Source: a virus. From it: a DNA stretch of 56,095 bases. The DNA lies in the IMG/VR virus record IMGVR_UViG_3300046006_002827, positions 1 to 56,095 of that record. One strand, given 5' to 3'. A program made the translations under genes and the position numbers. Positions 50,167-56,095 of this stretch are shown in pieces (the stretch's first letter is position 1; the number at the start of each line of letters is the position of its first letter). The notes beneath the pieces are model-generated. The model searched no databases, had not been told where the DNA came from, and saw nothing but the letters and a program-made list of their open reading frames with translations.

Positions 50167-50535
50167 ATGGAATTTTTTATAAGACAAGGGGCATCAGACC
50201 CGATATTAAAGATGAGGATGATTGATGATGGTAAAAATGATAAATCATCATTTAATGATTTGTTGGAAAATTCTAACATTACTTTTAATATGTTTAGAAT
50301 AGAAGATGGGGAACCATTTATATTAAATTCTCAATGTAATATAACAACAAGGAATAAAAAATATAATCAAACAACGGACGAGTATTATATTGTTCATAGA
50401 TTTACAGAATCACATACATCGAAGATTGGAAAATATGAAGGTAAAATTACTATTCAATTTTTAGACACAAATTCTAACCCAACCAATAAGTTAATTTTAC
50501 CAATAAAAGAAAAATTATTTATTACAGTATTTTAA
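50167..50535 (+). CDS. small beta-rich protein (122 aa), structural candidate
   Basis: The 122-residue protein is mostly beta-strand (MEFFIRQGASDPILKMRMIDDG, NITFNMFRIEDGEPFI, KYEGKITIQFLDT, KLILPIKEKLFITVF), resembling the N-terminal beta-sandwich of baseplate upper proteins such as BppU, though similarity is only at pattern level. It has its own TATTTATA motif and ends 76 nt before the DNA polymerase. A structural role is likely because of that motif (inference). Confidence 0.65.
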   Translation: MEFFIRQGASDPILKMRMIDDGKNDKSSFNDLLENSNITFNMFRIEDGEPFILNSQCNITTRNKKYNQTTDEYYIVHRFTESHTSKIGKYEGKITIQFLDTNSNPTNKLILPIKEKLFITVF

Positions 50536-50545
50536 TAAAATTTAG

Positions 50546-50553
50546 TATATTTG
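50546..50553 (+). promoter_or_regulatory. TAnnTTTG promoter of the DNA polymerase
   Basis: TATATTTG fits the Bacteroidota -7 element. No convincing -33 TTG is present. A transcript starting near 50560 would have a leader of about 50 nt that contains the inverted repeat at 50567-50583. Confidence 0.5.
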
Positions 50554-50566
50554 TATCGAAGACAAA

Positions 50567-50583
50567 TTACACGGTTTGTGTAA
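50567..50583 (+). promoter_or_regulatory. hairpin in the DNA polymerase leader
   Basis: TTACAC and GTGTAA form a perfect 6-bp inverted repeat around GGTTT, 28 nt upstream of the ATG. ACAAA (50562-50566) and TTTGT (50575-50579) could form a competing stem. T4-like polymerases repress their own translation through a leader hairpin, so this is a candidate operator. Confidence 0.4.
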
Positions 50584-50611
50584 GATAATGAGTCGAATAT
50601 AAATTTATACT

Positions 50612-53600
50612 ATGTCAAAAATAATATCTCAAGAAGTTATTGAAAACTTCTTAAATGGTGGTGATCCTGAAAAATACATTGTTAGTGTTGAATATGACTA
50701 TAAGACAAATAAAATATATAAAATAATTCAAGACCCTGAAAAAGGGAAACATATTAAACAAGACACGTTTACACCTTTTCTTTGGGTTGGTAATTTAAGT
50801 GGATTAAATTTCTATCAAAATAACAAATCCCAACAAAAGAATAAAATGGGTGAACACGGTATTCTAATTGAAAAATTAGAAACAGGTGGTAATGACCGTT
50901 TAGAAAAAGGTTTAACTTATATAGTAAAATCAATAAAAGGATATACTAATTTAATTAATTTTTTCAAACAAGGTGGAATTGATCCTTGGAATGAAAAAGT
51001 GAAACATCTGTTCACTATTTTAACACCTGTTGAACAATATTTAATCCAAAAAAATAAAAGACTTTTTAAAGATATTGAAGATTATTCTGATGTGCATCGG
51101 TTTGTATTTGATATTGAGACAACAGGTTTAGATCCAAATGTTGATAAAATTATATTAATTGGTGTTAAAGATAATAGAAATTTAAAAGAAACTATTAATG
51201 CGTTTGGTGAAGATGGTGAAAAAAAATGTATTGAAAAATTCTTTTCTTTAATTAAAGAAATAAAACCAACAATTATATCAGGATATAATTCAGCGTCATT
51301 TGACTGGCCATTTATATTAAAAAGAGCCTCTATATTAAATGTAGATGTGAAAGGTTTAACCCAAATTTTCACATCGAAAGGGATGAAAGAAAAGGAAGGT
51401 TTTTTAAAACTAGCAAATGAAATTGAACCCTATACACAACACATAATTTGGGGATTTAATATTATAGATATATGTCATTCAGTTCGTAGAGCTCAGGCTA
51501 TCAATTCAGAAATAAAATCATGGGGATTAAAATATATCACAAAATATTTAGAGAAAGAAAAAACAAATCGTGTTTACGTAGACGGTTCAAAAATATCCAA
51601 AATATATTTGGAGAATGAAAGTTATTATTTAAATCCAAAAACAGGAAATTATAAACAAATAGGTGATGTAGGTACAGAAAATTTATTAGAGAGGTATCCT
51701 GGAAAATATGAAATATGGACAGGTAAAAAAATTATAGAACAATATCTTGATGACGATTTATATGAAACAATGGTTGTTGACGATTCATTTTCACAGTCAA
51801 CATTTTTACTTTCTAAATTAATACCAACAACCTATGAAAGGGTATCAACAATGGGTACCGCTACGTTATGGAAAATAATAATGTTAGCGTGGAGTTATGA
51901 AAATAAATTAGCAATACCAAGTAAAGATGAAAAAAGACCAATAACAGGTGGTTTATCTAGATTATTAACAGTTGGATATTCAAAAAATATTGTAAAATTT
52001 GACTACGCTTCACTTTATCCTTCTATACAACTTGTATATGATGTTTTCCCCGATTGTGATATTATGGGTGTTCAAAAATCAATGTTAAAATATTTTAGAA
52101 ATATTCGTATTAAATATAAAAGATTAACAAGTGAGTTAGCTAAAATAGATCCAGTAAAATCTGAAATGTATGATAGAAAACAATTACCTATCAAAATTTT
52201 TATTAACGCATATTTTGGTTCATTATCTGCACCTCAAGTATTTCCTTGGGGTGATATGAATATGGGTGAAACGATTACTTGTGTTGGTCGTCAATTTTTA
52301 AGAATGGTGATTATGTTTTACATGAAAAAACAATATAAACCACTCGTTATGGACAGTGTTGAATATGATACACCTGTTTTTTTAAAGGACATTGAAGGAA
52401 ATTTAGATATATTACCAATATGTGATTTATTTGATGAAAATAGTAACTATAAAACTGATGATGGATTAAGAGATTTTTCAATGAAGGAATATGAAGTTTT
52501 AACTGGTTCTGGTTGGAAAAATATTAATTACGTATATAAACATGGTACAAATAAACCAATACATAAATTAGTAACTAAGGATCGTTTAGTTAATTGTACT
52601 TCCGACCATTCAGTATTTCAAAATGGTGTACAGATAAAACCTACCTCTTTAGAAAGAGGTAGTAAAATAGATATTATTGATATACCAGTACTTAAATCTG
52701 AAAAAACTATTTCATTAAATATGTCTAAATTAATTGGATTTTTTGTTGGTGATGGTTCTTCATATTATAAGAACGTTAAAAGAACATACAGTAGTAAGAA
52801 AAATGGTTTAGTTTGTTATTTTAATAAAAAGGGTGAGTTTCATTTAAATAATTCTTCTTTAGAAATATTAAATGAAATGAAAAAAATTATATCTGAAGAA
52901 TATGGAATTGAATGTACAATTAAAGATTATAGAACACATAGTGGTATATATAGATTGAAAACATCAAAAGTTTTACTATGTAAGTGGTTTTCAGAAAATT
53001 GTTATACTTCATATAGACAGAAAAAAATACCTACAGATATATTAAATGGTGATGATGAAATTATAAAATCATTTATGGATGGATTTTATTTAGCTGATGG
53101 ATGGGGAGAAAATTTTAATGAGGCAACAGATATTACACAAAAATCTAAAGTATGTTTATCAGGTATTTCTTATATACTAAAAAGATTAAAAATTGAATAT
53201 AAAATTTCAATTAGAAAAGATAAACCTGAAATTACTTCATTAATTTTAGGTACACACAGAAATGGGAAATATTATACAATAAATGATAAAAAATCAGAAA
53301 GGAATTCTGATGAAATATGGTTTAATGAAATACAATCAAATAAAGAGAGGTATGTTTATGACATATCTACTGAGGATGGTACATTTGTTGGTGGTATAGG
53401 TGGTATTTTATTAAAAAACACCGATGGAGTTAATTTTGAAACACCGGAAGATGTGGATGAACATAGATATATCGGTAAAGGTTTAAATGAATTAGTTATA
53501 AAAGGAAAAGAGTATATTGGTATCGAGGCAGATACGGCTGAATTTAATGATATTTTTATGAGGGATGAAATGGGTCTTGACATTGATTATGTTGCACCAT

Positions 53601-54598
53601 CTTGTATTAATGTCTCGAGAAAAAATTATATAATAAAAGTTTTAAAGAAAGGAAAAGAAAAAATTAAATTAACAGGAAATACAATTAAATCTAAAAAATT
53701 ACAACAATATGTTGTAGAATTTTTGGATGAAGGTTTAAAACATTTGTTAAATGGTGACGGAGTTTCATTTATTGAATTATATTACGATTATGTGAATAAA
53801 ATTTATAATAAAGAAATACCATTATCTAAAATAGCAAATAAAGCACGTGTTAAACAATCAATTGATGATTATAAAGAATATGTTAAAAAAACAACCAAAT
53901 CAGGTTCGTTAATGTCTAGACAAGCACATATGGAACTTATTTTGTTAAATGATTACCACGCTGGTTTAGGTGAAACAATTTATTATGTAAATAATAGTTT
54001 CAAAAAATCAGATGGTGATGTACAAAAAGTAAATAAATTAAAAAGTGGTTGGAGAAAAGATGATTTAAGTTATTATATGGAAAATAATAATGATAATTTA
54101 CCTGATGATAATATGAAATCAATGATTAGAGTTAATTGTTATATGATTTCAGAAAAAGATATTTTAAATAATCCAGACTTAAAAGGAGATTATAACGTAC
54201 CTCGTTATTTATCAAATTTCAATAAACGTATTGAACCATTACTTGTGGTATTTAAACCTGAGATTCGTGATGAGATTCTTATAGAAGACCCGAAAGATAG
54301 ACAGTACTTTACAAAAACTCAATGTGATTTAGTTAATGGTTTTCCACTAAAAGAAGATGGGCAAGATAAATTAGACGAAGTAATGACTTTATCTGATAGT
54401 GAAGTTTCATTTTGGAATAGAGTTAAACGTGATCCTTTCTTTATGTACGTAGAAAATAGTATCGATTTAGTTGATAAACATTGGATAGACCATAATAGAA
54501 AAGTTGTAAACTTACAAGCAAAAAGTATTAAAAGTAATTCTGATGAAATTATAGGGACTAATGAAAGTGATTTATCTTTTCATGTTATTGATTTTTAA
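50612..54598 (+). CDS. family B DNA polymerase (T4 gp43-like) with an intein in motif C
   Basis: The exteins make a replicative DNA polymerase of about 973 residues (T4 gp43: 898). The exonuclease domain has FDIETTG (D167, E169) and SGYNSASFDWPF. The polymerase domain has motif A KFDYASLYPSI (D464), motif B KIFINAYFGSLSA (about 528-540) and motif C D581-T937-D938 (MD/TDG), split by the intein at residues 582-936. The C-terminus ends LSFHVIDF, a likely clamp-binding tail. It is driven by a host-type promoter, in keeping with early or middle replication genes, and its leader has a hairpin. The stop overlaps that of the convergent gene at 54595. Identity is certain. Confidence 0.96.
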   Translation: MSKIISQEVIENFLNGGDPEKYIVSVEYDYKTNKIYKIIQDPEKGKHIKQDTFTPFLWVGNLSGLNFYQNNKSQQKNKMGEHGILIEKLETGGNDRLEKGLTYIVKSIKGYTNLINFFKQGGIDPWNEKVKHLFTILTPVEQYLIQKNKRLFKDIEDYSDVHRFVFDIETTGLDPNVDKIILIGVKDNRNLKETINAFGEDGEKKCIEKFFSLIKEIKPTIISGYNSASFDWPFILKRASILNVDVKGLTQIFTSKGMKEKEGFLKLANEIEPYTQHIIWGFNIIDICHSVRRAQAINSEIKSWGLKYITKYLEKEKTNRVYVDGSKISKIYLENESYYLNPKTGNYKQIGDVGTENLLERYPGKYEIWTGKKIIEQYLDDDLYETMVVDDSFSQSTFLLSKLIPTTYERVSTMGTATLWKIIMLAWSYENKLAIPSKDEKRPITGGLSRLLTVGYSKNIVKFDYASLYPSIQLVYDVFPDCDIMGVQKSMLKYFRNIRIKYKRLTSELAKIDPVKSEMYDRKQLPIKIFINAYFGSLSAPQVFPWGDMNMGETITCVGRQFLRMVIMFYMKKQYKPLVMDSVEYDTPVFLKDIEGNLDILPICDLFDENSNYKTDDGLRDFSMKEYEVLTGSGWKNINYVYKHGTNKPIHKLVTKDRLVNCTSDHSVFQNGVQIKPTSLERGSKIDIIDIPVLKSEKTISLNMSKLIGFFVGDGSSYYKNVKRTYSSKKNGLVCYFNKKGEFHLNNSSLEILNEMKKIISEEYGIECTIKDYRTHSGIYRLKTSKVLLCKWFSENCYTSYRQKKIPTDILNGDDEIIKSFMDGFYLADGWGENFNEATDITQKSKVCLSGISYILKRLKIEYKISIRKDKPEITSLILGTHRNGKYYTINDKKSERNSDEIWFNEIQSNKERYVYDISTEDGTFVGGIGGILLKNTDGVNFETPEDVDEHRYIGKGLNELVIKGKEYIGIEADTAEFNDIFMRDEMGLDIDYVAPSCINVSRKNYIIKVLKKGKEKIKLTGNTIKSKKLQQYVVEFLDEGLKHLLNGDGVSFIELYYDYVNKIYNKEIPLSKIANKARVKQSIDDYKEYVKKTTKSGSLMSRQAHMELILLNDYHAGLGETIYYVNNSFKKSDGDVQKVNKLKSGWRKDDLSYYMENNNDNLPDDNMKSMIRVNCYMISEKDILNNPDLKGDYNVPRYLSNFNKRIEPLLVVFKPEIRDEILIEDPKDRQYFTKTQCDLVNGFPLKEDGQDKLDEVMTLSDSEVSFWNRVKRDPFFMYVENSIDLVDKHWIDHNRKVVNLQAKSIKSNSDEIIGTNESDLSFHVIDF
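52355..53419 (+). other. Ser1 intein in DNA polymerase motif C (355 aa)
   Basis: It starts at Ser582 (SVEYDTPVFL) and ends ILLKN before Thr+1 of TDG, so the penultimate His is Lys. Block B is TSDH. Endonuclease motifs are LIGFFVGDGSS and MDGFYLADGW. The site is the same catalytic YxDTD motif used by the archaeal Pol-c inteins. Confidence 0.92.
52641..52662 (+). repeat. 22-bp near-perfect palindrome inside the polymerase intein
   Basis: CTACCTCTTT, then AG, then AAAGAGGTAG: two 10-bp arms match exactly. It encodes PTSLERGSK in the intein and would form a stable hairpin in the mRNA. Confidence 0.55.
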
Positions 54599-55224
54599 AC
54601 ATCAAGTGATTTAAAACTATGGATATTGTTTTCATCAAATATCGCAACGTTTTTACTACCACTTTCAATTATAAAAAAACCATCGTAATTACGTTTTTTT
54701 ATTTCATTAATTATTGGTTCACACTCAATAATTCTCCAAGCACCATTTTTAATTCTCCATAAATAAAAATAAACACTTTGTGATTTATCTTTAATGTCAA
54801 ATTCCGTATCTGAATCGTAATCATATCCCTTAAACCCTGTACCAACAACCTCTTTAATTTTTGTTCCATTAACTGAATCGACATAATTGGTATCTATCAT
54901 ATTTTGTAAAACATCTTTAAGATTAAATTCCTTCATTATTTCAGGTTTTGATGGGTCACATAATTTAATACCATCTTTTAAAATAACCTCAAATACTTTA
55001 CCTTCAGGAAAATCGTCCACATCAGCAAACTGTTTTGCAAAATTAATGTTTGACGTTAAGAATATAGCACCAGCAAATCTTCTTAATTTTGGTGGAAAAT
55101 CTCCTTTTCTATTACCATGGTAAAGAATCTCAACATTTGATAACCCATTAGAATCATTTTCAAGGGTTAATTCTTTTAACCCCATGAGTTTTTTCATCTT
55201 ATATGTTTGTTCTTGTAAGTTCAT
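54595..55224 (-). CDS. ADP-ribosyltransferase-like protein
   Basis: The 209-residue protein has a pattern common to ADP-ribosyltransferase-fold enzymes: an N-terminal helix, then LYHGNRKGDFPP (R/H motif), GAIFLTSNINFAKQFAD (the S/T-x-S-like strand followed by a helix) and GKVFEVILKDGIKLCDPS. Near the end is GFFIIESGSKNVAIFDENNIHSF, a Glu-containing strand and loop in the usual catalytic position. T4-like phages use such enzymes (Alt, ModA, ModB) to modify host RNA polymerase or ribosomes. Fold assignment is from sequence pattern only. The start resembles short N-terminal tags in other genes here (MKKLMGL). It is convergent with the polymerase and the stops overlap by 4 nt. Confidence 0.6.
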   Translation of the reverse strand: MNLQEQTYKMKKLMGLKELTLENDSNGLSNVEILYHGNRKGDFPPKLRRFAGAIFLTSNINFAKQFADVDDFPEGKVFEVILKDGIKLCDPSKPEIMKEFNLKDVLQNMIDTNYVDSVNGTKIKEVVGTGFKGYDYDSDTEFDIKDKSQSVYFYLWRIKNGAWRIIECEPIINEIKKRNYDGFFIIESGSKNVAIFDENNIHSFKSLDV

Positions 55225-55230
55225 AATATT

Positions 55231-56095
55231 TTATATTACATTATATGGTGATTGCATTGGTCTAAACTTTAATGCTTTATTAAGATTTTCAGCTTCAGCA
55301 CCTTTTCTCTCAAGAATTTTTTCTGGTCTTAGTCTTTCTAATCTTTGCGTTAATTCCTCAACTAATTTTAATTTTTCATCTTTAGCTTCAGTTTGTAAAG
55401 ATTGGTAATCAAGTTTTATTGTACTATCAGGTACTTGTAAATCCCCTGAAAATTTACTCCATATTCTAGATAAACCTTCTTTTGAATATGCAATAAAATA
55501 TTTTCTTACCCAATTTTTTGATGGTTTATTTAATAAATCCCATGTTAACTCTTCTGTTTCAACATCGGACGGTAATTTAATAATACCTTTATTTTTATCA
55601 ATACAAGTATCTGTCACTGTTGTATCATAATACCAATACCAAACCTTTTGTCTATTATTACGAATAGAACCAAAATCAAATCTACCTCCAGGAACATTAT
55701 ATAAATGTACAACTTTAGTACCGTTAGGTCCTGCAGTGACTCTATATGTTAGTTCTCCACCAATTAAACGATTTTTAATATTTCTATCTTGCATTCTTAA
55801 TAATAAATCATATGCGGGTAACATGAAGTATGATCCAGATGAACCTTGTTGTGCAAATCCTCCAACTCCACCAAACGCAACGCCACCTAATCCACCGAAA
55901 CCACCTAAAAACGGGTCTACAATCGAGTCAGTTAATTCAGCCCGACTAAACCACAATAATTCATTTATCTCTCTTCCTGCGGGAATTATGTAGGTTTGTG
56001 TGTTAGCACTTAACGAAATATAATCTTTTTTTAATTCTGCGTCACCACCTGATTGTAATCCAACTATTTTTGAATATGAGTGTGTATATTGTTCC
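55231..56095 (-). CDS. virion structural protein, possible neck protein, partial at right edge
   Basis: The frame stays open to the window edge; a TTG at 55956 is only an internal codon, and reading upstream gives GLQSGGDAELKKDYI and IIPAGREINELLWF. About 287 residues of the C-terminal part are visible. Features are a Gly-rich loop (DPFLGGFGGLGGVAFGG), YFMLPAYDLLLRMQDRNIKNR, AGPNGTKVVHLYNVPGGRFDFG and an acidic helical end with ERLRPEKILERK. Such sequences occur in uncharacterised structural proteins of large phages and resemble neck/head-completion proteins. It is 6 nt upstream of the ADP-ribosyltransferase-like gene, sharing its transcript. Confidence 0.68.
   Translation of the reverse strand, partial: EQYTHSYSKIVGLQSGGDAELKKDYISLSANTQTYIIPAGREINELLWFSRAELTDSIVDPFLGGFGGLGGVAFGGVGGFAQQGSSGSYFMLPAYDLLLRMQDRNIKNRLIGGELTYRVTAGPNGTKVVHLYNVPGGRFDFGSIRNNRQKVWYWYYDTTVTDTCIDKNKGIIKLPSDVETEELTWDLLNKPSKNWVRKYFIAYSKEGLSRIWSKFSGDLQVPDSTIKLDYQSLQTEAKDEKLKLVEELTQRLERLRPEKILERKGAEAENLNKALKFRPMQSPYNVI

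Noticed and set aside
1-56095. tRNA genes
   Set aside because: I saw no cloverleaf-like stretch or CCA end in the short intergenic gaps; a covariance-model scan would be decisive.

Overview
The window is a stretch of a strictly lytic, T4-like myovirus genome, or of a metagenomic relative. It is very AT-rich and coding-dense on both strands, with 1-8 nt gene overlaps. On the plus strand it carries the T4-order head module: large terminase, portal, prohead protease, acidic scaffold, major capsid protein. The host is probably a Bacteroidota (Flavobacteriia-type) bacterium. Three leaders carry the TAnnTTTG -7 element typical of that phylum, start codons lack Shine-Dalgarno sequences and sit behind A/T-rich leaders, and the fibre protein has Pro-Thr spacers and LamG-like modules common in phages of that group. 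I saw no tRNA, rRNA, CRISPR array, IS element or integrase.

Layout. 1-1211 (minus): 5' part of a two-AAA+ Clp-type ATPase. 1415-6160 (plus): KTSC protein, nucleotidyltransferase-like protein and four unassigned, mostly acidic proteins. 6205-24121 (plus): the packaging and head genes. 24210-24844 (plus): a small protein and dCMP deaminase behind a host-type promoter. 24851-35394 (minus): unassigned and probable virion/baseplate proteins, ending with a gp55-like late sigma factor. 35397-42237 (minus): three glycosyltransferases, a HAD-like protein, PhoH-like ATPase, dUTPase and small proteins. 42295-45953 (minus): repeat-rich and WYL-like proteins. 46010-50535 (plus): a large tail-fibre-like protein and small satellites. 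50612-54598 (plus): family B DNA polymerase. 54595-56095 (minus): an ADP-ribosyltransferase-like protein and a partial virion protein.

The standout is the intein load. Five essential genes (terminase, portal, protease, PhoH, DNA polymerase) carry nine inteins, each placed in or beside a catalytic or most-conserved motif. The terminase alone holds four. Two of these are separated by only nine extein residues. One is a naturally split, atypical intein (30-residue N part, 108-residue C part) whose halves lie in different ORFs with a free-standing Vsr-like endonuclease gene between them. This is the 'fractured gene' arrangement, resembling the AceL-TerL type. The PhoH intein starts with Ala and shows the Trp/Cys/Thr signature of class 3 inteins. 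After splicing, the predicted host proteins (terminase about 590, portal about 602, protease about 227, polymerase about 973 residues) are close to their T4 counterparts.

Regulation. A TATTTATA-like octamer precedes terminase, portal, protease, scaffold, fibre and several minus-strand operons. In five cases it ends only 3-4 nt before the ATG. TAnnTTTG boxes precede the DNA polymerase, deaminase and Clp genes. Together with the sigma factor this suggests two temporal promoter classes (inference).
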